This document shows, one piece after another, positions 27,687-35,758 of a stretch of DNA of 64,000 nt. The notes beneath the pieces were generated by a model. The model did not search any database. It was not told the DNA's origin and was given only the letters and a program-made list of their open reading frames with translations. Position 1 is the stretch's first letter. Each line of letters opens with the position of its first letter. Position numbers and translations under genes: made by a program. Origin of the DNA: Streptomyces paradoxus (GTDB taxonomy: Bacteria; Actinomycetota; Actinomycetes; Streptomycetales; Streptomycetaceae); assembly GCF_014202475.1 (NCBI RefSeq), contig NZ_JACHGV010000004.1, positions 62,001 to 126,000 on the forward strand, written 5' to 3'.

Positions 27687-29303
27687 TCAGCTTCCGGCCG
27701 CGACCAGTTCCTCCACGGAGTCGTGCCGAATGCGGTCCGACGGGATGCCGATGTCCCTCAGGGCGTCCACACTGCTGCGGATCATCCCGGGCGGCCCCGA
27801 GAGGTAGGCGTCGAACTCGTTCCACGGCCCATAGGCGCGTATCGCGTCCGGCAACTGCTGGTTCGCCTGCTGGTCGATGATGGCCCGGACCGAGAGCCAG
27901 GGGTGGCTCTGCTGCAGGCGGAGCATGGTGTCGATGTCGTACAGGTCGTGGTCCGTTCGGGCGCCGTAGAAGACCTCGACCGGCCGGCGGTCCCCGTGCT
28001 CGGCGACATCCTCGACCAGGGCCTTGATGGGCGCTATGCCCGTGCCGCCGCCCAGGCAGAGCAGACCGCTGTCGGTGGTGTGGTCGACGGTCATGGAACC
28101 GGCGGGCGGGCCGAGCCGGATGATGTCGCCGGGGCGGGCGCGGTGCACCAGGGCATTGGAGACCCAGCCCGCCGGAACGGCCTTCACGTGGAACGACAGC
28201 AGACCATCGGACCGGGGTGCCGAAGCGAAGGAGTAGTGCCGCCATATCCGCGGCCACCAGGGCGTCTCCACACTCGTGTACTGCCCGGCGAGGAAGGGGT
28301 ACGGCTGGTCGGGCCGGATGGTGACGACCGCGACGTCCGGGGTTCTCAGGTCGTGCGTGACGATCTCGGCGTACCACCAGGCCGGGGCGCGCAGTTCGTC
28401 CGCGGCCGCCGCGTCGATCATGACCTGGGAGATCGTGGTGTAGGCCCTGACCCAGGCCGCCTCCATCTCCGCGTTCCAGACACCGGCGGCGTATTTGCTC
28501 AGCGCACCGATGAGGCACTCGCCGACGGCCGGGTAGTGCTCGGCCCGCGTCCCGTACTTCCGGTGCCCCCGGCCGAGATTTTGCAGGTAGTCGACGAGGA
28601 CTTCCTTGTTGTCGATGTGCTCGGCGGCCGTGAGCAGCGCTCTGAGCAGCCGGTCCCGCTGGGTGTCCATCGCGGCCGGGAACAGCGACCGCAGGTCGGG
28701 GTGGCGGACGAAGAGCAGAGCGTAGAAGTACGACGTGACCTTGTCGGCGACCGGCCCCACCTCGGCCATGGCGCGGCGGATGAGGAGGGCGTCCGGGGAA
28801 CCGGCTTCGGCCGGGGCGGTGGCGGCCCCTTCCGGGGGCGACACCGGCTCCTGCCGCTGGGCGGGGACCTGCTGCTCGGCAGCGGCAGTCGAGGGCGGAG
28901 CCAGGGTGGAGGCGAAAGGCGCGGGGGTCAGCGCGGTCGGTGCGGGACCCGGCGACGCTGCGGTGGCGAGGCTCGAGACCGTGGGGGAAGGGGCGTGCTG
29001 CGCGGCTTGAGGGGCGGGCGGGGGTATCGGCCCCGGGGCCTCACGCCCTTGCTCCGGCCCACCGGTGCTCACCCTGCCGGGCGTCGAGTCGGGCGGCGCG
29101 GATGTGCCCTCTGGCGGCGCTTCCGGGATGGTTCCGGGCCTGCCCACCGGGCGTATCGCGGCCGGTCGACGTCCTTCCGCCGTCCTGTCGGGCGTTCTGG
29201 CGTCGCTGTCCGGCGGCGTCGTCGGGTCCTTGCGGGGTGTGAACCAGCCGCCCCCGCCGCCAGAAGTGCCGTTGTCGGCCGACGTGGTGGTCGGAGCGTC
29301 CAT
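27687..29303 (-). CDS. Flavohaemoglobin-like globin-reductase with long disordered N-terminus
   Basis: 538 aa from the chosen start. The first 175 or so residues are Pro, Ala, Ser and Gly with no domain. Next is a globin domain (L-L-I-R-R-A-M-A-E-V-G-P-V-A-D-K ... G-R-G-H-R-K-Y-G, with the likely proximal His in G-H-R-K-Y). A ferredoxin-reductase-type FAD domain (R-H-Y-S-F-A-S-A-P) and NAD domain (L-G-G-G-T-G-I-A-P-I-K-A-L) follow. This is the Hmp layout, which turns NO into nitrate, although activity is not proven for this subgroup. The frame is open to 29471. ATG at 29303 has GAGG with 6-nt spacing; an ATG at 29324 is weaker. Confidence 0.85.
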   Translation of the reverse strand: MDAPTTTSADNGTSGGGGGWFTPRKDPTTPPDSDARTPDRTAEGRRPAAIRPVGRPGTIPEAPPEGTSAPPDSTPGRVSTGGPEQGREAPGPIPPPAPQAAQHAPSPTVSSLATAASPGPAPTALTPAPFASTLAPPSTAAAEQQVPAQRQEPVSPPEGAATAPAEAGSPDALLIRRAMAEVGPVADKVTSYFYALLFVRHPDLRSLFPAAMDTQRDRLLRALLTAAEHIDNKEVLVDYLQNLGRGHRKYGTRAEHYPAVGECLIGALSKYAAGVWNAEMEAAWVRAYTTISQVMIDAAAADELRAPAWWYAEIVTHDLRTPDVAVVTIRPDQPYPFLAGQYTSVETPWWPRIWRHYSFASAPRSDGLLSFHVKAVPAGWVSNALVHRARPGDIIRLGPPAGSMTVDHTTDSGLLCLGGGTGIAPIKALVEDVAEHGDRRPVEVFYGARTDHDLYDIDTMLRLQQSHPWLSVRAIIDQQANQQLPDAIRAYGPWNEFDAYLSGPPGMIRSSVDALRDIGIPSDRIRHDSVEELVAAGS

Positions 29304-29895
29304 GGTGTGCCTCGCCTCGAGCATCTTTCGGTCGGTCTGCGCACTTCCCAGTCGGAAGGTGCCTGCTTTCCCCCGTGGACGGTCTGCGTTCCCATCCTTG
29401 TCGTGGCCAATGCGGCCACATTCAACCCGTATTCCGCTTCCGTACGGACAAGTAAGGCGAGAGTGTGACATTGGCCGCAGTAACTCTCATCGAGCTTCTC
29501 ACCCGCCTGGACGCTTCCGACACATAACCGGAAACGCGGGTCTTCGATCTCTCCGTCCCGTTAGGCTGCATTGCCCTGCACTGAGCCCACGCGGGGCGGG
29601 TCGTGCCGTCCCGGATGCGAACCGGAGTCGACCCTACCGGCCACCGCCGTGCACACAAGTCCCCCCTTCCCTCGCCACGAATGCGGGCACCCCGCGAACC
29701 ATCACGTCGGTCAACTACGGTGCGGTACAACCCCGTTCCCCTCCTGGATCGAACACGCAGTGTTCTTACGCGTTTCACGTGAAACATCCAGCACCGGCCC
29801 GCGCCGTGTACGGGTGGCGACAACTGGCCAAAAGCTCGTATGTCTCCGCTGAAAGAGGTGGACGTCAGGGGCCCGCGTCGGACAGCCTGACCTGC
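29304..29895. other. Long divergent intergenic region
   Basis: 592 bp between the divergent flavohaemoglobin-like and GNAT genes. It contains GTGGCC-N5-GGCCAC (29403-29419), the palindrome TCCGTACGGA near 29440 and one perfect parS. These palindromes lie 100-150 bp upstream of the flavohaemoglobin-like start and may bind its regulator. No convincing gene is present. Confidence 0.5.
29772..29785. promoter_or_regulatory. parS site, perfect
   Basis: GTTTCACGTGAAAC, intergenic, about 110 bp upstream of the GNAT gene. Confidence 0.9.
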
Positions 29896-30759
29896 GTGCC
29901 GACTCCTTCTCTTACCTCCCTGCCCATTCGCCGTCTGACGCTCCGCGATCTCACCGCTTGCGCCGACTTGTCCGAGGACCGGGGGTGGCCACGGGAGGAG
30001 CACAAGTGGGGCTTCCTCCTCACAGCCGGGAAGGGCTACGGCATCGACGACCCCGACGGCGGTCTGGTCAGCGCCTGCGTCGTCACCGAGTACGGACCGC
30101 ATGACCCCGCCCTCGCCGCGATCGGCATGGTTCTGGTCGCCGGACGGCATGCTCGTCAGGGCGTGGGACGCCGGCTGATGCGCCATGTCATCTCGGCGAT
30201 GGGCACCACCCCTCTCACCCTTCATGCCACGCCGTACGGCCGCCCCCTCTACGAAGAACTCGGCTTCAAAGTCACCGGGCGGGCCGAGATGGTCTGTGGG
30301 CACTTCACTCCCGGCGGGCCGGAGCCGAGGATCGCCACTCGCGCAGCCACCGCCGAGGACCTCACCGCGATCCTCCGTCTCGACGAGCAGGTGTTCGGGG
30401 CCGATCGCACCCACATCGTCACCCGCCTCCCCGCTTTCGCCGACCAGTTGCGTGTGGCCGAGGAGAGCGGGCGGATCATCGGGTACGCGGGCGCCTGGCC
30501 CAACATGGACACCCACGTCGTGGGCCCGCTCATCGCACGCGACACCTCGGTGGCGCAGGCGCTCATCACCTCGCTTGCCGCTCACACCGACCGTCCGCTG
30601 CGCACCGACATCGATGTGCGGCACGAAGAACTCCTCACGTGGGTGAAGGAACGTGGCCTGGAATCCATCGCCTTCAACTCGGTGATGTCGAACGGGATCA
30701 CCGAGTTGCCCGGAGACTGGAGCCGGCGGTTCGCGCCGGTCACGGTCGCGGCGGGCTGA
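29896..30759 (+). CDS. GNAT-family acetyltransferase, two-domain type
   Basis: 287 aa. The N-terminal GNAT fold has the acetyl-CoA loop A-G-R-H-A-R-Q-G-V-G-R-R-L-M (RxxGxG/A pattern) near residue 85 and Y-E-E-L-G-F near 120. The second half (from about 150) looks like a degenerate GNAT domain. The acceptor is unknown. GTG at 29896 was chosen because homology starts at L-P-I-R-R-L-T-L-R-D-L; the frame is open much further upstream, but without coding character. Confidence 0.8.
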   Translation: MPTPSLTSLPIRRLTLRDLTACADLSEDRGWPREEHKWGFLLTAGKGYGIDDPDGGLVSACVVTEYGPHDPALAAIGMVLVAGRHARQGVGRRLMRHVISAMGTTPLTLHATPYGRPLYEELGFKVTGRAEMVCGHFTPGGPEPRIATRAATAEDLTAILRLDEQVFGADRTHIVTRLPAFADQLRVAEESGRIIGYAGAWPNMDTHVVGPLIARDTSVAQALITSLAAHTDRPLRTDIDVRHEELLTWVKERGLESIAFNSVMSNGITELPGDWSRRFAPVTVAAG

Positions 30760-30777
30760 AGAGCCTCGACACGACGA

Positions 30778-30807
30778 TGCGGCTCCCCGGAAGACCGGGG
30801 AGCCGCA
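30778..30807. terminator. Bidirectional hairpin between convergent genes
   Basis: A 13-bp perfect stem (TGCGGCTCCCCGG / CCGGGGAGCCGCA) with an AAGA loop, between the GNAT and HbpS/GlcG-like genes. Confidence 0.85.
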
Positions 30808-30828
30808 CGTCATGTTGGAGAGGCCTGG

Positions 30829-31251
30829 TCAGGCGAGGGTCTCCAGGGCGGCCGTGGCGAAGCCGTGGTCCTGCTCCGGGGCACCGCCGCCGACGCCGAT
30901 CGCACCGATCAGACGGCCGTCGCGGTGCACTGGAACACCGCCGGCGATGAACAGAAGCGGCCGGTCGAGCGCGGTCGGCAGCGTGTGGAAGAGGCCTCCG
31001 GGCTGCACCGCGTCGACCAGGTCGGCGGTGGGCGCGTTCAGCTGGAGAGCCGTGTAGGCCTTGCGGGTGCTGGTCTCGCCGGAGATCAGCACGGCGCGGT
31101 CGTCCCGCCGGAAGGCGAGCAGATGACCGCCCGCGTCCAGGACGGTGACGCTGACGTGGACACCTGCGGCCGCGGCGGCACCCTGGGCCGCGGCGACGAG
31201 CGCGTCGGCGTCCTGGGTGGCCAGCGGGGCGACAGTGGTGGCGGTGTTCAT
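30829..31251 (-). CDS. GlcG/HbpS-family haem-binding-type protein
   Basis: 140 aa. Contains V-S-V-T-V-L-D-A-G-G-H-L-L-A-F-R-R-D-D, S-T-R-K-A-Y-T-A-L and I-G-A-I-G-V-G-G-G-A-P-E-Q-D, the signature of the GlcG/HbpS family. HbpS of Streptomyces is a secreted haem sensor, but this protein has no signal peptide, so it is cytoplasmic and its role is open. ATG at 31249-31251 follows AGGAGA. It lies 65 bp downstream of the MFS gene and is probably in its operon. Confidence 0.85.
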   Translation of the reverse strand: MNTATTVAPLATQDADALVAAAQGAAAAAGVHVSVTVLDAGGHLLAFRRDDRAVLISGETSTRKAYTALQLNAPTADLVDAVQPGGLFHTLPTALDRPLLFIAGGVPVHRDGRLIGAIGVGGGAPEQDHGFATAALETLA

Positions 31252-31316
31252 GAGGGAGTTCTCCTGGACGTGCTGGTGGTGCCGGGTCATGAGGTCGGTC
31301 GGGGTGGTGCGGCTGG

Positions 31317-32525
31317 TCAGTGGTGGACGGCGGCCCGCTGCTCGGCCGGTGTGCCGCCCGTGACGACGATGCTGGGCTCACCGGTACGGCGCTCCAGGGC
31401 TGCCGAGAGAAGGGCCAGGGCCAGGGCTCCGGCTGCCAGAGCGGCACCGACCCAGTTGGGGGCGGTGTAGCCGAGGCCCGCCGCGATGACGAGGCCGCCG
31501 AGCCAGGCGGACAACGCGTTGCCGAGGTTGAAGGCACCGATGTTCACGGCGGAGGCCAGGGTCGGAGCGCCGTGCGCCTGGTCGAGGACCCGCTTCTGGA
31601 GCGGCGGCACGGTGGCGAAGCCCAGGGCACCGATCAGCGCGATGGTGATCGCCGACAGCAGCTTGTGGTGGGCGGTGAAGGTGAACAGCGCCAGGACGAC
31701 GGCCAGGGCGCCCAGGGAGACGTACAGCATGGGCATCAGGGCGCGGTCGGCGAACTTGCCGCCGACGAGGTTGCCGCCGACCATGCCGACGCCGAAGAGG
31801 ACCAGCAGCCAGGTGACCGAGCCGTCGGCGAAGCCTGCGACGTGGGTCATCATCGGCGCGATGTAGGTGATGGCCGCGAAGACACCGCCGAAGCCGAGGA
31901 CGGTCATGGCCATCGCGAGCAGCACCTGCACGTTCTTGAAGGCGGCCAGTTCGTGGCGCAGGCGCACGCCTTCTGCCTTGGGCATGTCGGGAACGAGCCG
32001 GGCGATGCCGCCCAGGCCGACGACGCCGAGTGCGGCGACGATGGCGAAGGTCACCCGCCAGCCGACGGACTGCCCGACGAGCGTGCCCAGCGGGACACCG
32101 ACCACGTTGGCGACGGTCAGGCCGGTGAACATCATCGCGATGGCTCCGGCCTTCTTGTCCGGGGCGACGAGGTCGGCCGCGACGACCGAGCCGATGCCGA
32201 AGAAGGCACCGTGGGCCAGTGAAGCGACGATCCGGCCGATCAGCATGACGGAGAAGGCCGGGGCGAGTGCCGAGAGCAGGTTGCCGACGATGAACAGGCC
32301 CATGAGCAGCATCAGCATCCGCTTGCGGGAGATCTTGGTGCCGAGCACGGTCATCAGCGGGGCGCCGAACATGACGCCGAGCGCGTAGCCGGTCACCAGG
32401 TATCCGGCGGTGGGGATGGAGACCCCGTAGTCGCCCGCGACCTCGGGCAGCAAGCCCATGATCACGAATTCCGTCGTTCCGATCCCGAAGGCCCCGATCG
32501 CGAGGGCCAGAAGCGCGAGAGGCAT
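31317..32525 (-). CDS. MFS drug/sugar efflux transporter (DHA1, AraJ/YdhP-like)
   Basis: 402 aa, twelve predicted membrane helices. The N-terminus M-P-L-A-L-L-A-L-A-I-G-A-F-G-I-G-T-T-E-F is characteristic of the AraJ/SotB/YdhP group of exporters. Motif A-like G-T-K-I-S-R-K-R lies in loop 2-3. The ATG at 32523-32525 follows a GGAAGG. It is divergent from a MarR gene, and the 143 bp between them carry a likely MarR operator, so drug-responsive induction is expected. Confidence 0.88.
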   Translation of the reverse strand: MPLALLALAIGAFGIGTTEFVIMGLLPEVAGDYGVSIPTAGYLVTGYALGVMFGAPLMTVLGTKISRKRMLMLLMGLFIVGNLLSALAPAFSVMLIGRIVASLAHGAFFGIGSVVAADLVAPDKKAGAIAMMFTGLTVANVVGVPLGTLVGQSVGWRVTFAIVAALGVVGLGGIARLVPDMPKAEGVRLRHELAAFKNVQVLLAMAMTVLGFGGVFAAITYIAPMMTHVAGFADGSVTWLLVLFGVGMVGGNLVGGKFADRALMPMLYVSLGALAVVLALFTFTAHHKLLSAITIALIGALGFATVPPLQKRVLDQAHGAPTLASAVNIGAFNLGNALSAWLGGLVIAAGLGYTAPNWVGAALAAGALALALLSAALERRTGEPSIVVTGGTPAEQRAAVHH

Positions 32526-32579
32526 GGAGGGGTTACCTTCCCAGACGATTGCAGGAGCGCTTTGCGTGCGTCCACAATA

Positions 32580-32604
32580 GTTGCAGACGCGGGCTATATG
32601 CAAC
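32580..32604. promoter_or_regulatory. Candidate MarR operator
   Basis: GTTGCA-N13-TGCAAC inverted repeat in the divergent promoter region between the MFS and MarR genes. Further TTGC half-sites occur on both sides (near 32549 and 32613). Confidence 0.55.
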
Positions 32605-32668
32605 CGCCGTCAATTGCGCATCTGCTCTATCCTGGGGTGGCAGCCGCTCCGGGACGGAGGAAACGCCA

Positions 32669-33133
32669 ATGACAGCGACGGACCCCGCGCTCACCGCTCT
32701 CGCCCAGAGCTGGTGCGCCCTCTCCCTGCTCCACGGGAGGATCGAGGCCCACATCGAGCGCGCCCTACAGGCGGGGCACGACCTCAGCGCGCGCGAGTAC
32801 TCCCTGCTGGACGTGCTCAGCCGACAGCACGACGGGGACGGCGGCCATCTGCAGATGAAGCAGGTCGCCGACGCGGTCGTCCTCAGCCAGAGCGCCACCA
32901 CACGTCTGGTCACCCGCCTGGAAGACCGCGGGCTCCTGGAGCGCTACCTGTGCCCCACGGATCGCCGGGGCATCTACACGAACGTCACCGAAACGGGCCT
33001 CGAGCTGCTGGAAGCCGCGCGGCCGACCAACGACGCCGCCCTGCGCGAAGCCCTCGACGAAGCGGCGAAGAACCCCGAACTGGCTCCGCTGGTCCGGGTC
33101 GTGGAGACGCTGAAGGCTCCGGTGCCCGCCTAG
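32669..33133 (+). CDS. MarR-family regulator
   Basis: 154 aa. Winged helix with D-L-S-A-R-E-Y-S-L-L-D-V-L, L-Q-M-K-Q-V-A-D-A-V-V-L-S-Q-S-A-T-T-R-L-V and the wing C-P-T-D-R-R-G-I-Y. ATG at 32669 has a perfect GGAGGA. It is divergent from the MFS exporter, the standard arrangement for a repressor of its own gene and the pump. Confidence 0.9.
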   Translation: MTATDPALTALAQSWCALSLLHGRIEAHIERALQAGHDLSAREYSLLDVLSRQHDGDGGHLQMKQVADAVVLSQSATTRLVTRLEDRGLLERYLCPTDRRGIYTNVTETGLELLEAARPTNDAALREALDEAAKNPELAPLVRVVETLKAPVPA

Positions 33134-33199
33134 GGCACACCCGCACAGGACGTGCGCCGCGCGGCATCTGCACCGGCCGGCTCTGCGTAGGGTGCAGCC

Positions 33200-33652
33200 A
33201 TGGGAGATCTTGAGATACGTGCCGCCATCGCCGACGACGTCCCGGCGATCGTCGCCATGCTCGCTGACGACCCGTTGGGCGCACAGCGCGAGTCGCCGGA
33301 CGATCTCGCCCCTTACCTGGCCGCACTGGAGCGGCTCAGCGCCGACCCGAACCAGCGTCTGGTCGTGGCGGTACGGCAGGGCCGGGTCGTGGGCACGCTC
33401 CAGCTCACGATCATTCCCGGGCTCTCCCGGCGGGGTGCCACCAGGTCGATCATCGAAGGGGTGCGTATCCATGCGGACGAGCGCGGCAGCGGCCTGGGAA
33501 CACAGCTCATCGAGTGGGCGATCGACGCATCTCGGGAGGAAGGGTGCCAGTTGGTCCAGCTGACCTCCGACAGGACGCGCACCAACGCCCACCGCTTCTA
33601 CGAGCGGCTCGGGTTCACGGCCTCCCACACCGGCTTCAAGCTCCAGCTGTAA
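33200..33652 (+). CDS. GNAT-family acetyltransferase
   Basis: 150 aa, single domain. The acetyl-CoA loop is E-R-G-S-G-L-G-T-Q-L near residue 95, followed by H-R-F-Y-E-R-L-G-F near 132. The acceptor is unknown. TAGGGT at 33188-33193 lies 6 nt before the ATG, so the message is probably leaderless. It ends just before a parS-centred palindrome. Confidence 0.85.
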   Translation: MGDLEIRAAIADDVPAIVAMLADDPLGAQRESPDDLAPYLAALERLSADPNQRLVVAVRQGRVVGTLQLTIIPGLSRRGATRSIIEGVRIHADERGSGLGTQLIEWAIDASREEGCQLVQLTSDRTRTNAHRFYERLGFTASHTGFKLQL

Positions 33653-33656
33653 CCGG

Positions 33657-33702
33657 CATGCGTGGGCGCCGTGTTTCACGTGAAACACGGCGCCCACGCA
33701 TG
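33657..33702. terminator. 46-bp perfect palindrome with parS at its centre
   Basis: A perfect palindrome from CATG at 33657 to CATG at 33702, with parS GTTTCACGTGAAAC at 33673-33686 as the centre and GC-rich arms (GCGTGGGCGCC). It separates the convergent GNAT and beta-lactamase-fold genes. As RNA it would form a 20-bp-plus stem, so it probably acts as a bidirectional terminator as well as a ParB site. Confidence 0.8.
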
Positions 33703-33709
33703 TCACCGC

Positions 33710-35095
33710 CTAACCGATGCCACGCCATCCCTCCGGAGCGACTCCACCCGGCACAGGAGCCCCCTCGTCGTACGGCTGACGCGTGAACACGAACGAGCCG
33801 AGGTCCAGATGGCTCACGGATCCGTCCGGCCGCCGTACGGCCTTCAGGAGCTCGCCGGCGTAGTACCCTTCCAGCCCCGTCCATGTGCCGTCGCCGTTCG
33901 GGCGGAACCGAGAGCGGCGCCCGGCACCGGAGAGCGGCCCCAGTGCGATGAGTCCGTCCGCCGTCACCCGCAGGGCGAAGGCGTGCGTCCCCCAGTACCA
34001 CTGGCCCGTCAGCTCCAGGAGCGACTGGTCGAGATCAGCCAAGGGCTTCCACGGTGCCGGGATGCGCGGCTCCGCCTCGGCGACGATGCTGACCAGGTCG
34101 GCGGCGACCGCGAACAGCAGCGGCCCGGACGTGGAGTTGGCCATGGCGATCGCCGCCACGTCGTCATCCACGCTGATCATGAGGCAGGCGAGGAACCCGG
34201 GCAGCGAGCCGGTGTGGCCGACGAGGGACCGGCCGTTCCGCCGCCGGATCTCCATGCCCAGACAGTAGGCGTAACCGCTCGCCACATCCGCAGACTCGTG
34301 GGCGGCGGCCGGTGTCCTCATCTCCCGGAGCGACTCGGCGCTCAGCACCCGCTCGTCGCCCTGAACCAAGAACACCGCGAACCGCGCCAAGTCGCCAGTC
34401 GTCGACCAGAGCTGACCGGCCGGCGCCATGCGCCCCAGATCCTCGATGGGCTCGGGAAGCATCACATCGGCCCACGGATGCACGGCCCAGCCACCCGCAT
34501 GGGGCGCCTGAGGAAGCACACTCGTACGATGCAGGCCCAGGGGTTCGAGCACTTCACGCCGAAGGACCTCCTCCCAGGGGGCCCCACGGAGCTTCTCGAT
34601 GAGTGCGCCGAGCAGTGCGTATCCCGGGTTCGAGTAGTGGAATCGGCGACCGGGCGGGGCCAGCAGGGGCCGCTCACCCAGCACGTCGGCGAGTTCGGGC
34701 CGCAGGGCCCCGGGGCTCCGCTCCCACCACGGTCCCGGAGTCTCGGCTGCCAGCCCGCCTGTGTGCGCCAGGAGTTCGGCGACGGTGGCCTCCCCCACGC
34801 CGGTGCCCGGCAGATGCTTCTCGAGCGGATCCCCGAGATCCAGTGCACCCTCGTCGCGGAGCCGCAGTACGAGGACGGCCGTGAAGGTCTTGGTGATCGA
34901 GCCGATCCGGTACTGCACGTTCTCGTCCGGCGCGTGCCCTTCCACCGAAGTCCGCGCACCCGTCCACACCGTTGTGCCGTCCCGCACGACGGCCGCCACG
35001 AGCGACGGAGCCCGCCCTTCGGCCTGCGCGACGGCGATCCGGTGCAGAAGAGCGCGGCGGGTGCCGGGAAGCAGTTCTCCCTGAGATGTCGTCAT
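33710..35095 (-). CDS. Beta-lactamase-fold serine hydrolase (class C/DD-peptidase family)
   Basis: 461 aa. Catalytic S-I-T-K (SxxK) near residue 67 and Y-S-N (YxN) near 155 are present, with an H-T-G-G-L segment typical of the family near 112. There is no signal peptide, so it is likely cytoplasmic and acts as an esterase or D-amino-acid peptidase more than as a resistance beta-lactamase. A C-terminal beta-rich domain of about 110 residues follows. ATG at 35093-35095. The third motif (H/K-x-G) is probably H-T-G-S-L near 300. Confidence 0.85.
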   Translation of the reverse strand: MTTSQGELLPGTRRALLHRIAVAQAEGRAPSLVAAVVRDGTTVWTGARTSVEGHAPDENVQYRIGSITKTFTAVLVLRLRDEGALDLGDPLEKHLPGTGVGEATVAELLAHTGGLAAETPGPWWERSPGALRPELADVLGERPLLAPPGRRFHYSNPGYALLGALIEKLRGAPWEEVLRREVLEPLGLHRTSVLPQAPHAGGWAVHPWADVMLPEPIEDLGRMAPAGQLWSTTGDLARFAVFLVQGDERVLSAESLREMRTPAAAHESADVASGYAYCLGMEIRRRNGRSLVGHTGSLPGFLACLMISVDDDVAAIAMANSTSGPLLFAVAADLVSIVAEAEPRIPAPWKPLADLDQSLLELTGQWYWGTHAFALRVTADGLIALGPLSGAGRRSRFRPNGDGTWTGLEGYYAGELLKAVRRPDGSVSHLDLGSFVFTRQPYDEGAPVPGGVAPEGWRGIG

Positions 35096-35167
35096 GGACC
35101 CAGTCCACCCGGCCGGGCATCACCTCGTCGAGCACATTTGGAGGCCGGCGCCTGTGAAGATGAGGCC

Positions 35168-35750
35168 GTGCTGACCTACGTGTACCGCATCACCAAGTAC
35201 GACCACGCCCACCGCGACGAACAGGGCCGCTACACCGGCCCTGATGACACCGTCAGCGACCACGGCGAGGTCGAGGCGGCATATCTGCACAGGTAGTACC
35301 CCTCGACGGTGCGCTTCCTACGCCTTCGAAGCCGAGGAGAACGAGCAGTACGCCCAGCGGCCGGCAGATGACGACTTCCGGGCCGACCTGCACCGGGCAG
35401 TCGTCGCCGGCCAGGCGGGGGTCCTGGAAGGGACATACCTCGAAGGCGCCTCACGATGGCACCATCTCACCAGCGATACCCTCGACCCGGTCCGCGCCGG
35501 GCTGCTCCCCCGGGCCCGACTCGCGGTCTGGCCACTCCTGTCGTCCGACATCGCCGCCGTCCTCAGGGACCTTCCCGCTGATGGCCTCGTCGAAGGGGTG
35601 TGGCAGGACGAGGAGGGCCTCATCAGCAGCGCCGTAGTCGACGACGCGTGCCCCTGCACCGCAGTCATGACCGACGACGGAGTCCTGCGGGCACGTCGGC
35701 GGGCGGAGCCCACGCCGAGTGACCGGGACTGGGCACGCCGTCAGTCCTGA
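35168..35750 (+). pseudogene. Disrupted gene of unknown function
   Basis: GTG at 35168 opens a 42-codon frame (L-T-Y-V-Y-R-I-T-K-Y-D-H-A-H-R-D-E-Q-G-R-Y) that stops at 35296. Coding-like sequence continues in the +1 frame from about 35310 (C-A-S-Y-A-F-E-A-E-E-N-E-Q-Y) to a stop at 35750, with no start codon at its head. The N-terminal fragment resembles the start of longer Streptomyces proteins. I infer a deletion or frameshift between two fragments, possibly of two genes. Confidence 0.5.
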
Positions 35751-35758
35751 CGGGTGGA

